Assembly: GCA_029863245.1 (NCBI GenBank)
Contig: JAOTVV010000001.1
Coordinates: 1 to 64,000 of the forward strand
Length of the DNA: 64,000 nt
Reading direction: 5' to 3'
Origin: Gemmatimonadota bacterium
GTDB lineage: Bacteria; Gemmatimonadota; Gemmatimonadetes; Gemmatimonadales; GWC2-71-9
Numbering within the stretch: position 1 is the first letter of the stretch; each line of letters opens with the position of its first letter. Positions 16,687 through 25,151 of the stretch are shown piece by piece. The notes below the pieces were generated by a model that searched no databases, had not been told where the DNA came from, and worked only from the letters and a program-made list of their open reading frames with translations. The translations under genes were made by a program, and so were the position numbers.

Positions 16687-17522
16687 GTCTCCGTTGCGAT
16701 GCGGTAAGTCTCCCGCCGCGACAGTGGGAACTCCTCAACGAGCTGCGCTGCCACGTCCCGACGGGTCAGTCCCTGCCCGAGGAGTGCACGCGCGCGATCC
16801 CGTACCGCATCGAGATCGACGTGCCGTTCAGCCTCGGCTCCACGCGACGTGCCGGCAACCACAAGGGTGACCTCACCGCGGGGAGGGTGCACTCTGTAGT
16901 AACCCGCCAGGGTATCGAGGTTTCCGCTCCGCAGTTCTTCGTGCACTTTGGTCAGCTCTCGGGCCACGGCGGCGCGCCGCTCCGCGCCGCAGACTTTGGC
17001 GAGATCCTCGAGCAGGCGCACCACACGACTCGGCGCCTCGAACAGGACGGTGGTCCAGGGGGAACCGGCGACCGTAGTCAGCAGCCGTTTCCGGTCGGCC
17101 CCTTTGCGTGGCAGAAAGCCCAGAAAGGTGTACCGGTCGGCGACGATGCCAGAAATGCTGAGCGCCGCCGTGACCGCCGACGGTCCGGGAACCGAGACGA
17201 CGTGGACGCCTGCCTGCTGCGCCCGCTGCACGAGCGACGCACCGGGATCGCTCACGGTCGGCGTCCCGGCGTCGCTGAGGAGGGCCACATCCTGCCCGCC
17301 TTCCAGCGACTGCGTGAGGGTATCGAGTCGTCGATCGCTCGAGTGCGCGTGCAGGCTCACAACCCGGGGCCGCGCCCCGACGTGTTCCAGGAGGATTCGG
17401 GCGCGCCGGGTGTCTTCGGCAGCGACGAGGGGTACCTCACAAAGCGTTTGTCGTGCCCGATCCGTCAGATCGCCGAGGTTGCCGAGGGGAGTTGCGACGA
17501 CGTAGAGCGTCCCAGCGCTCAC
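16683..17522 (-). CDS. rsmI: 16S rRNA (cytidine1402-2'-O)-methyltransferase RsmI
   Basis: The protein has 279 residues from the GTG that overlaps the stop of the upstream gene (GTGA 17519-17522); this places the family's typical N-terminus TLYVVATPLGNLGDLTDRA directly after the start. Further RsmI/tetrapyrrole-methylase motifs are AAEDTRRARILLEH, LLSDAGTPTVSDPG, VPGPSAVTAALSISGI, FLGFLPRKGADR, FEAPSRV and ELTKVHEE. The enzyme uses S-adenosylmethionine to 2'-O-methylate C1402 in the decoding centre of 16S rRNA. It sits inside an envelope-protein unit, coupled by 4-nt overlaps on both sides, which looks like positional convenience and not shared function. Confidence 0.95.
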   Translation of the reverse strand: MSAGTLYVVATPLGNLGDLTDRARQTLCEVPLVAAEDTRRARILLEHVGARPRVVSLHAHSSDRRLDTLTQSLEGGQDVALLSDAGTPTVSDPGASLVQRAQQAGVHVVSVPGPSAVTAALSISGIVADRYTFLGFLPRKGADRKRLLTTVAGSPWTTVLFEAPSRVVRLLEDLAKVCGAERRAAVARELTKVHEELRSGNLDTLAGYYRVHPPRGEVTLVVAGTSRGAEAERHVDLDAVRDRARALLGQGLTRRDVAAQLVEEFPLSRRETYRIATET

Positions 17523-18535
17523 CAGGCGACCGTCCACGGCAGCCGGTCGTAGAAGCCAGCTTTTTGGAGGAGGAAGCGATGTTCGCGGGTGGCATCTCGG
17601 AGCACCACGGGGGCGATTCCGGGCGCCAGGATCTCGAGGTGCTCGAGCAGCTGCCGAGCCCATTCGGTGAGGGCGGCGTTCAGCTCCTCCTGCGTCGCCA
17701 CGATGGCAGCTGCCTCGACATCGGGCGGTGTGCCGAGCACTTCGAGCGGCGCGTGGATCTTCACGATGAGGTCGCGGATGCGGTCGGCGTGCTTCAAACC
17801 TTCGCCCTGTGCTTCCCGGTCGGCCGCCCGAACGATGCCCCAGTACAGGTCTCGATAGTGCTGAATCAGCTCGGGGGCGGCCTGTCGCGGAATGGCGCCG
17901 GCCGGCGGGAACACCGCGGCGGCGAGCTCCGGGGTACTTCCGTCCGCGCGCGGGCTCAGCAGGTCTTTTACATGCTGCGCGATCTGGATGTCGTCGGGTT
18001 TGCGGGCAAAGTACCCGGTGGCGAAGTTGCCCTCCTCGAACCGCAGGTAGTTGACCCGCCCGTCGGAAATCAGCTCCAGCACGCCGCTGAACCGCTGGCT
18101 CTTCAGGGCCGCGAAGAGCTTGGCGGGTCCATCACTCTCGATGGCACGGGGGACTGCCGGCGCCGCGCAGCTCTGGAACATCCAGGCGAGTTGCTCGAAC
18201 GGGGCATCACAGTACACCAACTCACCTCGTTCCACCTCACCGCGGATGTCTGCCAGCGCGCTGGGAATGGGGAGCACCACCCGACCCACCGACGTGACCG
18301 CGACGGCGGTCGTGAGCTCTCCCTCTCGCAGCAGGAGCAGGATCACCTCATCCGGCAAAAAGGCGGCGACGTATCCGTCGACCCGTCCGTCCCGGTCGAC
18401 CTTGGCGAAGTGCAGCAGGTTGTCCAGATGGACGAAGAGGACGCGCGTGCGGGGAACGTGCACGCGCGTGGCTGGAAACTCGAGATCGCCAAGCCGAATG
18501 GTCGTGGCAGCCAGCCGCGCAGAACTCAATCGCAT
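17519..18535 (-). CDS. DUF4388-like cytoplasmic protein, unknown function
   Basis: The protein has 338 residues with no signal peptide or membrane segment. Residues ~10-110 form a beta-rich domain (LGDLEFPATRVHVPRTRVLFVHL, then VAAFLPDEVILLLLREGEL). Residues ~135-180 read LFAALKSQRFSGVLELISDGRVNYLRFEEGNFATGYF (shown in pieces elsewhere), the pattern of DUF4388/PATAN domains, which are often joined to receiver or GTPase-activating modules in gliding and signalling proteins. The C-terminal third is helical. It is first in the unit that runs to 6025, so the promoter probably lies between 18536 and 18640. Function is inferred only as signalling-related. Confidence 0.65.
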   Translation of the reverse strand: MRLSSARLAATTIRLGDLEFPATRVHVPRTRVLFVHLDNLLHFAKVDRDGRVDGYVAAFLPDEVILLLLREGELTTAVAVTSVGRVVLPIPSALADIRGEVERGELVYCDAPFEQLAWMFQSCAAPAVPRAIESDGPAKLFAALKSQRFSGVLELISDGRVNYLRFEEGNFATGYFARKPDDIQIAQHVKDLLSPRADGSTPELAAAVFPPAGAIPRQAAPELIQHYRDLYWGIVRAADREAQGEGLKHADRIRDLIVKIHAPLEVLGTPPDVEAAAIVATQEELNAALTEWARQLLEHLEILAPGIAPVVLRDATREHRFLLQKAGFYDRLPWTVAW

Positions 18536-18640
18536 GCGGGACCGAAACCGGGCTGTGGACCTGGCGCCGGAGCGGCGCGAGCCCGTCGCGCCGTCCGCCC
18601 CCCTCTCGCCGCGCCTCTGCGCGGCGTGGCTCTCATCGGT

Positions 18641-18973
18641 CTATGGCAGATGCTGCTCGATCTTCTCCACGAGGTGGGCCTTTGGAACCGCGCCGACCAC
18701 CGTGTCGACATGCTTCCCGCCTTTGAAGAAAAGGATGCTCGGGATCGAGCGCACGTTGAACCGCATCGCGGTCGCCTGGTTGGTGTCCACGTCGAGCTTG
18801 GCGACTTTCAGCTTGCCCTCGTACTCCTCGGCCAGCTTCTCCACAACCGGCGCGACGATCTGGCACGGGCCGCACCAGACGGCCCAGAAATCCACCATCG
18901 CCAGACCTTCGTGCCCTTCGATCGCTTGTGCGAAGTCCGCGTCCGTTACGGCCACGGGGTGCGTTACTGCCAT
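18641..18973 (-). CDS. trxA: Thioredoxin
   Basis: This 110-residue classical thioredoxin reduces protein disulfides in the cytoplasm, using NADPH-thioredoxin reductase for recycling. Active site is WCGPC in VDFWAVWCGPCQIVAP, and the cis-Pro loop is RSIPSILFFKGG. Length is normal for TrxA and there is no signal peptide. GGGAG precedes the ATG by a few bases. The gene is divergent from the methylmalonyl-CoA epimerase gene across 83 bp, a region that includes three CATTT repeats. The 105-bp gap downstream (18536-18640) is GC-rich and holds no gene that I can see. Confidence 0.96.
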   Translation of the reverse strand: MAVTHPVAVTDADFAQAIEGHEGLAMVDFWAVWCGPCQIVAPVVEKLAEEYEGKLKVAKLDVDTNQATAMRFNVRSIPSILFFKGGKHVDTVVGAVPKAHLVEKIEQHLP

Positions 18974-19056
18974 GGTGCGCTCCCAGTCATTTCATTTCAT
19001 TTGATTCGTGTCTTCCGCCCCCGGCGGACCCACCCGACTTGCAGCACGGAGGAGCC

Positions 19057-19467
19057 GTGTCCCAGCCTCGAGCCCGTGTCGCCCATATCGGCATCGCAGT
19101 CGGCAGCCTCGACGAGGCCGCCGCATTCTACCGCGAAGTGCTCGGCCTCACTACCTCACCATCCGAAACGGCAGACGGGGCCCAGATTGTTTCCGTCCGG
19201 CTGGGCGATGTCGACGTCGAGTTCCTGACCCCCGCGACGCCGGACGGCCCCATCGCTCGGTTTCTGGCGCGGCGCGGCCCGGGCATCCACCACATCTGCT
19301 ATCGCGTGCCCGACCTCGATCGCGCGTTGGCCAGCGCTCGGTCACATGGATATGGCCTGATCGACGAGCATCCCCGGACCGGCGCCGGAGGCCGGCGCAT
19401 TGCCTTCGTGCACCCCAAGAGCACCGGCGGCATTCTCATCGAACTCACCGAAGGCGCGCCGGGGTGA
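19057..19467 (+). CDS. mce: Methylmalonyl-CoA epimerase
   Basis: The protein has 136 residues from GTG 19057, preceded by GGAGG 4 nt upstream; the longer frame from 18928 would run through the divergent trxA promoter. It is a vicinal-oxygen-chelate fold enzyme that interconverts (R)- and (S)-methylmalonyl-CoA in propionate/branched-chain breakdown. Metal ligands fit the family: His in VAHIGIAV, the His pair in GIHHICYRV, and the Glu in ILIELTEG. GLIDEHPRTGAGGRRIAFVHP is a typical epimerase signature. The mutase genes are not in this window. Confidence 0.92.
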   Translation: MSQPRARVAHIGIAVGSLDEAAAFYREVLGLTTSPSETADGAQIVSVRLGDVDVEFLTPATPDGPIARFLARRGPGIHHICYRVPDLDRALASARSHGYGLIDEHPRTGAGGRRIAFVHPKSTGGILIELTEGAPG

Positions 19468-19470
19468 GGC

Positions 19471-19956
19471 TCACGGTCTTGGCTGACAGACGCGCGCCGG
19501 ATTCCCGATCGGGGCCAAATCGATGTCGGCGACGAGCCACCGTCCCTGCCACGGGACCACTCGAAACGGCACGACGGCGACGCACCCGCTCCGCACCATC
19601 TGCACCTGCACCGACCGACTCCCGTCCGCGCTCGCGATTCCGAGCTCGTTGCCGGCCACGAACTCGAACGAGTCGTGACCCAGATAGATTTGAATCACCG
19701 TGAGTCGCTTCCGAAGCTCTTCGCGATCCATCGAGCGTGATGCCGGGCCGCCGGCCGTTCCCCACCGGTCGCTCATCGCCCCGAGGTCGTTGGCTTTCGC
19801 AGCATCCAGGAACTCGCCAACCGCGGCGTGCGGATCCGTCGGTGCCACAGAACCCTGCGACCCACCGGGGCCGCAGGCAACGGTGAGCGTGATCGCGAGG
19901 AGCGCTATACTTCTTGTGGCAGGCAAGCTGCCGAGGCGTATGAGCATCGGTTCCAT
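19471..19956 (-). CDS. Small lipoprotein, unknown function
   Basis: The protein has 161 residues; the start may be ATG 19956 or the Met three codons later. The N-terminus shows a hydrophobic core followed by the lipobox LTVAC, so it should be lipidated at the Cys and anchored in the inner or outer membrane. The mature part (HAAVGEFLDAAKANDLGAMSDRWGT, then a beta-rich half with EFVAGNELGIASADGSRSV) resembles NTF2-like or DUF4878-type lipoproteins by secondary-structure pattern only. It ends 3 nt from the convergent epimerase gene and is divergent from pdxJ with only 42 bp between. Confidence 0.7.
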   Translation of the reverse strand: MEPMLIRLGSLPATRSIALLAITLTVACGPGGSQGSVAPTDPHAAVGEFLDAAKANDLGAMSDRWGTAGGPASRSMDREELRKRLTVIQIYLGHDSFEFVAGNELGIASADGSRSVQVQMVRSGCVAVVPFRVVPWQGRWLVADIDLAPIGNPARVCQPRP

Positions 19957-19998
19957 CCGGTCACGAAGCTACACAGTCCAGAAAGCAGGGGCAAGGCG

Positions 19999-20724
19999 AT
20001 GCGCCTCTACGTAAATGTCGATCACGTCGCGACCATTCGGGAAGCACGCAAGACGGACGAGCCCGATCCCGTTGAGGCTGCCGATGCCTGTCTGCGCGGC
20101 GGTGCCGACGGCATCACGGTGCACCTCCGCGAAGACCGCCGACACATCCAGGACCGCGACGTCCAGCGGCTCGCGACCCACCTCGCCAAGCCGCTCAACC
20201 TCGAGCTGGCCGCGGCGGGCGGTCTGCTGCCGATCGCCCTTGGGTTGCGCCCCCATCAGGCAACCCTCGTCCCGGAGCATCGGCAAGAGATCACGACCGA
20301 GGGTGGCCTCGATCTCGGGGAGCCGGGATCGGCCGCCCACGGTCGTCTGCGGGAAGTCATCGGCCGACTCCGAGACGCGGGCATCAGGATCAGTCTGTTC
20401 ATCGACCCCGACCCCGTCGGGATCGACCGCTCGGCGGAACTCGGCGTGCCCGCCATCGAGTTGCACACCGGCGAGTATGCCAACACCTGTCGGCGTTCCG
20501 CGAGTGCGCTCGAACGGCTCCAAAAAGCGGCGACGCAGGCTCGAGCTCTCGGTCTGGCGGTCCACGCCGGACACGGACTCACCTACACGAACGTGATGGC
20601 GGTCGCAGCTATCCCGGAGGTGGAGGAGTTAAACATCGGTCACAGCATCGTGAGTCGGAGCGTACTCGTCGGGATCGAACAGGCCGTGCGGGACATGCGA
20701 CGCCTCATCGATTCCTCGCGTTGA
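19999..20724 (+). CDS. pdxJ: Pyridoxine 5'-phosphate synthase PdxJ
   Basis: This 241-residue enzyme condenses 1-deoxyxylulose 5-phosphate with 3-amino-2-oxopropyl phosphate to give pyridoxine 5'-phosphate (the DXP-dependent vitamin B6 route). The start is ATG 19999, giving the family N-terminus MRLYVNVDHVATIREARKT. Also visible are GADGITVHLREDRRHIQDRD, AIELHTGEYAN, HAGHGLTYTNV and EVEELNIGHSIVSRSVLVG. These include the conserved active-site His and Glu residues, and the length is standard. The promoter must lie inside or just in front of the divergent lipoprotein gene; a TATACT at 19906-19911 could be the -10 but has no good -35. Confidence 0.96.
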   Translation: MRLYVNVDHVATIREARKTDEPDPVEAADACLRGGADGITVHLREDRRHIQDRDVQRLATHLAKPLNLELAAAGGLLPIALGLRPHQATLVPEHRQEITTEGGLDLGEPGSAAHGRLREVIGRLRDAGIRISLFIDPDPVGIDRSAELGVPAIELHTGEYANTCRRSASALERLQKAATQARALGLAVHAGHGLTYTNVMAVAAIPEVEELNIGHSIVSRSVLVGIEQAVRDMRRLIDSSR

Positions 20725-20749
20725 CCCCGTGCTGGTGGCACCGTAGGTT
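20721..20749 (+). promoter_or_regulatory. Probable sigma-70 promoter for the pseudo-Hpt gene
   Basis: TTGACC at 20721-20726 overlaps the pdxJ stop codon and is followed after exactly 17 bp by TAGGTT at 20744-20749. The next start codon (GTG 20786) lies 36 bp beyond, leaving room for a ~30-nt leader. Spacing is ideal and four or five of six bases match at each box. Confidence 0.45.
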
Positions 20750-20785
20750 GGGAGCGATCTCCGGACCTGCATTGGAATACTCGTC

Positions 20786-22546
20786 GTGAACCAACAGATG
20801 GGCCTCACCGAGTTCTTCGCCATGGAGGCGAGCGACTACCTCGAGCGCCTCGACGCGCTCGTGTCGCCGCCCACGCCTCCCAATGCCGACGAACTGGTGC
20901 GGCTGACCCGGGCGCTGCGAGGCTCGGCGCTTATGGCCAAGCAAAACACCATCGCGGTGGCGGCCGCGGCGTTCGAGCGATTCGCACGGCGGGCGAAGGA
21001 GAGCCGGGTCTGGGACGAGGCCACGCGACAGCGGGCGGTCCGAGCCGTAGACGACTTCAAGATCCTGATCCGCCACGTCGGGAACTGGACCGACGTGGAA
21101 GACCGGCGCGCCCAAGCGCTCACGTTGGCCCTCGATCCCGACGGCGAGGGCGCGACCGCTCCGCAGGTCCCCGCGCGAGGCGAAGGTCTCGACGCCGGAT
21201 CGCGAGCGTTCATTGGCCGGGAGGGTGCCGCCGTTGCGAGCGCGCTTGACCAGGCCGCCAAGGCGCTGCAGCAGGACCCGCGGAACCGGGAGCCGTTGGT
21301 CCGTGTCGTGACGGTCATGCAGCCCCTGCGGGGGCTCGCCGTGCTCGGCGAGCTACCGCCCATGCCCGAGCTGCTCGAGGGAATCCAGCGCGCCACGGCC
21401 GAGGTCCTCGCGCGCGAGGAGGCGCCGCGAGATGCGGCACTGCTCCTCGACGGTGCGGCGAAGGCACTCGCTCGGGCCGCCCGCGAACTCGCCACCGAAG
21501 GCAAGGCGGATCCGGAGTCGCCAGAGACGCGGAAGTTTGCCGGTGGGCTCGCCCAGCTGATCGGGAGCCGCAACGTCGTGTCCATCGAAACGCTGTACTA
21601 CCCGGACGATGGCCCGCACATCGTTGAGCGGGGCACGGCCACCACGCGCCGACGCGTCCTGGGGCAGGTGGAGCTCGTCTCTCACGGCGAGCACCTGCTC
21701 CAAGCCGCCCACGACTTGGAGCGGGCGTGGTCGCGCACACAGGTCGAACTGCGTGCGCAGTCGCTGATTGCCACGTTCCGAGCGCTCGGCAGCGCCGGTG
21801 GCGGGCCGATTGCCGATGCCGTCGCCAACTTCGCCACCGCCGCGCGCGACGCCGTTGCCCGCGGCATGCCCGTCGATCACACCGAGACGTTCGTGGCCCG
21901 GCTGCGGGACGCCGGATCCATTCTCGTCGAGACCGCGGAGGGCGCGGGAGAGGCCGATTTGGCCGACCGGCTGCGCCAGGTGGCTTCCGGACTCGGACCA
22001 GGGGCTCCACCGGCTCCTCCCGCTCCGGCGGCGACACCCGAACCGGTTGTGGTGGCCGATACGCCCTCGGTGGCCCCCGCTCCGCCCGCTCAGCGGCCCA
22101 GCCGCACGCCGTTCATGATCGCCGACGCGCCACCCGAACCAGAACCCGAGCCCGCGATCGACCGACCGACCGAGGGGGCCCCACCCGAGGACGCCGGGGA
22201 AGACGCCGGCCTGGTCGGCAGCTGGACGCGGTTCCAGCGCTACGCGGAGGCGTTGGGTTTGGAAGGGCCGTCCCTGGACGAGTTGTTAGCTGGGCCTCCC
22301 GCCGACCCGCTGCGGTCCGTGATGCGAACGGGGACACCGGTCACCGCGCCACCGCCGACCGCGGCGCCAAAGGTGACGGCCCCACCCATCACCGACTACT
22401 GCTACCGCGGGCGCGCGGCCCTGGCACGGGCGGCCGGCCTCCGTCGCGAGATCCAGACCAAACTCGGTGCCGGAGCGACCAGTGACGACCTCCGAGACTT
22501 CATCGAAGAACTCCTCGATCTCGTCGACCTCGGGCTCCAGGACTAA
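20786..22546 (+). CDS. Pseudo-Hpt signalling protein with Pro-rich linker
   Basis: The protein has 586 residues (GTG 20786; an in-frame ATG at 20798 is an alternative start). Residues ~5-110 form an Hpt/CheA-P1-like helical bundle: FFAMEASDYLERLDAL and then LTRALRGSALMAKQ. In true Hpt domains the position of Arg42 is the phosphorylated His (HxxKGS), so this one cannot accept phosphate there. A long helical Ala-rich region follows (about 130-420), then a Pro/Ala/Glu-rich linker (~425-500), then a C-terminal helical part ending DFIEELLDLVDLGLQD. A CheY-like receiver gene lies 2 kb downstream. A scaffold or phosphorylation-independent role is my inference. Confidence 0.7.
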   Translation: MNQQMGLTEFFAMEASDYLERLDALVSPPTPPNADELVRLTRALRGSALMAKQNTIAVAAAAFERFARRAKESRVWDEATRQRAVRAVDDFKILIRHVGNWTDVEDRRAQALTLALDPDGEGATAPQVPARGEGLDAGSRAFIGREGAAVASALDQAAKALQQDPRNREPLVRVVTVMQPLRGLAVLGELPPMPELLEGIQRATAEVLAREEAPRDAALLLDGAAKALARAARELATEGKADPESPETRKFAGGLAQLIGSRNVVSIETLYYPDDGPHIVERGTATTRRRVLGQVELVSHGEHLLQAAHDLERAWSRTQVELRAQSLIATFRALGSAGGGPIADAVANFATAARDAVARGMPVDHTETFVARLRDAGSILVETAEGAGEADLADRLRQVASGLGPGAPPAPPAPAATPEPVVVADTPSVAPAPPAQRPSRTPFMIADAPPEPEPEPAIDRPTEGAPPEDAGEDAGLVGSWTRFQRYAEALGLEGPSLDELLAGPPADPLRSVMRTGTPVTAPPPTAAPKVTAPPITDYCYRGRAALARAAGLRREIQTKLGAGATSDDLRDFIEELLDLVDLGLQD

Positions 22547-23567
22547 GCCGGCCTCCCGGGGGTTCGGGTGGTCTGGGCTCCTCGGCATCGTCGTGTCCCT
22601 CCTGCTGCTCTGGTGGGCCCTGCACGACGTGTCGCCGCGAGAGGTCTGGGCCAATCTCCGCGGCGTCAGGCCCGTGTGGCTCGTCGCCACGGTGGTCCTC
22701 GCCACGGCGGCCTTTCCTGCCCGCGCCGTCCGCTGGCGGTACCTGCTCAGACTGGAGGGCGAGACACTCCCGCTCGGTCCCCTCTGGCACGGGGTCGCGA
22801 TCGGGTTCATGGCCAACAACCTGCTCCCGGCCCGCGCCGGGGAGCTGGCCCGGGCCTATACGGCACGCCGCCTCACCGACGTGCGATTCACGACCGCTCT
22901 CGCCTCGATCGCGGTGGAACGCGTGCTGGACGGACTCACGCTCGTAGCGTTTCTCGTCACCGCGTCGTGGGCCGGCGGATTCTCCAACGAGACCGTGCTC
23001 GGCGACGTCACCGTGGGGAGTGTGGCGCGAGGTGCCGGTGCGCTGTTTGGTGGGGTCTTGTTGGCGGCTATCCTGATCGTTCGCATGCCGGACCTCGCCC
23101 TCCGGTTTGCCGGAGCAGCCACCCGAATCCTGCTCCCGGCCGCTTGGCGCGGACGGGCGCTGGATCTCACGCGTGGCCTGCTCCTCGGGTTCGAAGCCCT
23201 GCGAAGCCCTGCCCGGCTCGTGGCTGCATCACTGTGGTCGCTAGGCGTGTGGCTCCTAGCGGCCGCGTCGTTTTGGGCCGGCTTTCGCGCCTTCGGGATC
23301 GACGCGCCGTGGGCGACCGCTCTGCTTGCGCAGGCCCTGGTCGGGTTCGGGGTCGCAATTCCGTCCTCACCGGGGTTCTTCGGCCCGTTCGAGGCAGCGG
23401 TCAAGGTCTCCCTCGCCCTCTACGCCGTCGGGGCGACCAGTGCCGTGTCGTTCGCGGTGGGCTACCACATCACGACGTTCATTCCCATCACCTTGCTCGG
23501 CATCTGGTCGCTCAGTCGAGCGCAGATGCACCTGGCAGAGCTGCGGGAGGCGAGCGCGTCCGCATGA
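22482..23567 (+). CDS. Flippase-like membrane protein (LPG synthase TM / UPF0104 family)
   Basis: The protein has 361 residues with about eight hydrophobic helices. The start is uncertain: GTG 22482 has GGAG 7 nt upstream; GTG 22467 has none. Either way the gene begins inside the previous one in another frame. Family motifs are FPARAVRWRYLLR, GFMANNLLPARAGELARAY, SIAVERVLDGLTL and GFGVAIPSSPGFFGPFEAA. These belong to the transmembrane domain of lysylphosphatidylglycerol synthases and its stand-alone relatives, which move or modify lipids or isoprenoid-linked intermediates. There is no C-terminal synthetase domain. It is coupled to ispE by an ATGA overlap, which hints at isoprenoid-lipid use (inference). 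Confidence 0.85.
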   Translation: MTTSETSSKNSSISSTSGSRTKPASRGFGWSGLLGIVVSLLLLWWALHDVSPREVWANLRGVRPVWLVATVVLATAAFPARAVRWRYLLRLEGETLPLGPLWHGVAIGFMANNLLPARAGELARAYTARRLTDVRFTTALASIAVERVLDGLTLVAFLVTASWAGGFSNETVLGDVTVGSVARGAGALFGGVLLAAILIVRMPDLALRFAGAATRILLPAAWRGRALDLTRGLLLGFEALRSPARLVAASLWSLGVWLLAAASFWAGFRAFGIDAPWATALLAQALVGFGVAIPSSPGFFGPFEAAVKVSLALYAVGATSAVSFAVGYHITTFIPITLLGIWSLSRAQMHLAELREASASA

Positions 23568-24466
23568 TCGATCGCGTCGCCATCAGTGCCCACGCCAAGG
23601 CGAATCTGTTCCTGCGCGTGCTGGCGCGAGAAGCATCCGGCTTTCACACGCTCGAGACGTTGTTCACCCTGCTCGAGCTGCACGACCTGCTCACCGTGGA
23701 GCGCACCGAACACGGCATCGAGCTGCTCGTGACGGGTGCCGACACGGGACCGGTGGAGGAGAACCTGGCCTATCGTGCGGCGCGGATGGTGCTGGATGCC
23801 ACCGGTCACCGATTCGGCGTCCGGATGCGCCTGGAAAAGCGAATCCCCGTGCAAGCCGGGCTCGGCGGCGGGTCAAGCGACGGCGCGGCAGCACTGCACG
23901 CCGTGAACGCGTTGCTGCAGCACGCCTTGCCTCGACCGGAGCTCCTCCAATTCGCGGCCAAGCTCGGGAGCGACGTCCCGTTTCTCGCATCCGGCGCGCC
24001 GCTCGCGCTCGCCTGGGGACGGGGCGAGCGACTCATGCGGCTGCCGCCGCCGAAACCGGCCCCCGCTTTGCTCGCGCTCCCCGACATCCGGGTGTCGACC
24101 AAGGACGCCTACGCCCTGCTCGATGCCTGGCAGGCGAGCGAGACGCCGCGCGGCTCGATCGTCCTGGACCGCGAGGCGTTCGAAACCTGGGGCAGCATCG
24201 GGCGGCTGGGTGGCAACGATTTCGAGAACCCGGTCTTCGGTCGCGAGCCGACGCTGCGGACACTGTTCGAGGAGATGGCCGGAACCCGACCGCTACTCGC
24301 GCGACTTTCCGGATCGGGGGCGGCCGTGGTGGCCGTATTCAAGAACGAGGCCGACCGGGACGCCGCGGCCCTGACGATCGGCGGCAAGCATCGTATCTTG
24401 ATCCGGACATCGACCCGACAGGCACCGGCACCAGGTGCGGACCGTAGCGTGAGCGAGCACGGCTGA
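23564..24466 (+). CDS. ispE: 4-diphosphocytidyl-2-C-methyl-D-erythritol kinase
   Basis: This 300-residue GHMP kinase phosphorylates CDP-methylerythritol at its 2-hydroxyl, the fourth step of the MEP (non-mevalonate) isoprenoid pathway. ATG 23564 overlaps the previous stop (ATGA) and gives the family N-terminus with AHAKANLFLRVL. The ATP-binding loop is VQAGLGGGSSDGAAAL, the catalytic region is LGSDVPFLASGAPLALAWGRGE, and motif 3 is ARLSGSGAAVVAVF. The last ~25 residues (after ILIRTS) are Arg/Ala-rich and not conserved. Confidence 0.96.
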   Translation: MIDRVAISAHAKANLFLRVLAREASGFHTLETLFTLLELHDLLTVERTEHGIELLVTGADTGPVEENLAYRAARMVLDATGHRFGVRMRLEKRIPVQAGLGGGSSDGAAALHAVNALLQHALPRPELLQFAAKLGSDVPFLASGAPLALAWGRGERLMRLPPPKPAPALLALPDIRVSTKDAYALLDAWQASETPRGSIVLDREAFETWGSIGRLGGNDFENPVFGREPTLRTLFEEMAGTRPLLARLSGSGAAVVAVFKNEADRDAAALTIGGKHRILIRTSTRQAPAPGADRSVSEHG

Positions 24467-24479
24467 GCGAAGGGCAATC

Positions 24480-24842
24480 ATGGCTCGGATACTGATCATC
24501 GACGACGATGCGGTCGCGCGCCTCCTCGCGGGAAAGGCGCTCGAGCATGATGGGCACGAAGTGTCCTACGCGGCCGATGGCGAAGCGGGGCTCGCCTTGT
24601 ACTCGCATCGCCCGCATGCCCTGGTGATCGTCGACATGCTCATGCCCGTGAAGGGCGGGCTCCGCACGATCAAGGAGCTCAAGGAGATGGATCCGGACGT
24701 TCGGATCATCGCCGTGACGGGCGCGAGTCCGGCAGATCTCGACCTGGCCGAGGGCTACGGGGCACTCCAGGTCCTGCTCAAGCCGATCGAACCGCGCAAG
24801 CTCACCGCGCTGGTGGCCGCGATGCTCGACGCATCCCGGTAG
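24480..24842 (+). CDS. Single-domain response regulator (CheY-like receiver)
   Basis: This 120-residue receiver domain has no output domain. Conserved positions are intact: acidic pocket D8-D9-D10 in LIIDDDAVARLL, phosphoacceptor Asp52 in VIVDMLMP, switch Thr80 in IAVTGAS and Lys101 in LLKPIEP. It should be phosphorylated by a histidine kinase and act by binding a partner. No kinase is next to it; the nearest signalling-type gene is the pseudo-Hpt protein at 20786, separated by two lipid-related genes. It lies 13 nt after ispE and is probably transcribed with it. Confidence 0.93.
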   Translation: MARILIIDDDAVARLLAGKALEHDGHEVSYAADGEAGLALYSHRPHALVIVDMLMPVKGGLRTIKELKEMDPDVRIIAVTGASPADLDLAEGYGALQVLLKPIEPRKLTALVAAMLDASR

Positions 24843-24901
24843 GGCACCGAGAGAGCGACAGCGCGACATCCAGCATTAGATTCCTGCACGATGAACCTCG
24901 C

Positions 24902-24972
24902 TGGCCCCTCGTCCAACGGCAGGACGCCGGACTTTGGATCCGGAAATGATGGTTCGAATCCATCGGGGCCAA
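24902..24972 (+). tRNA. tRNA-Gln (anticodon TTG)
   Basis: A complete cloverleaf can be drawn. Acceptor TGGCCCC pairs with GGGGCCA; the D arm is GTCC/GGAC; the anticodon arm is CCGGA-CTTTGGA-TCCGG with anticodon TTG at positions 34-36; the T arm is GATGG/CCATC with loop TTCGAAT. The discriminator is A. The 3' CCA is not encoded. No integrase or attachment-site duplication is seen next to it. Confidence 0.95.
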
Positions 24973-25111
24973 CTGACCGGACGGTCGCGTGGACGCGCCT
25001 ATCGTGATTCGACGTCGGCCCGACGACCTCACCACCCAACCCTCGACACCGCAGGACGTTGCGCGCACGCCACACGCCCGACGGCGGCGGGTGCCCCCGG
25101 CACCGTCTCCC

Positions 25112-25139
25112 TTGCGCACAGACCGTCGACCGCGATACT
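25112..25139 (+). promoter_or_regulatory. Probable promoter for the leader ORF and VTT gene
   Basis: TTGCGC at 25112-25117 is followed after 16 bp by GATACT at 25134-25139. Transcription would start near 25146, only about 6 nt before the ATG of the 28-codon ORF at 25152. If real, the sequence between the tRNA and this point is not part of the downstream protein. Confidence 0.4.
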
Positions 25140-25151
25140 CTATTGACCTTC

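Noticed and set aside
22467-22546. Overlap of the flippase-like gene with the pseudo-Hpt gene read as a frameshift within one gene
   Set aside because: The two proteins are unrelated in composition and family; a GTG with GGAG upstream gives a simple overlapping start.
24902-24972. tRNA-Gln as a possible integration site for a mobile element
   Set aside because: No integrase, no duplicated tRNA 3' end and no phage-like genes in the following 5 kb.
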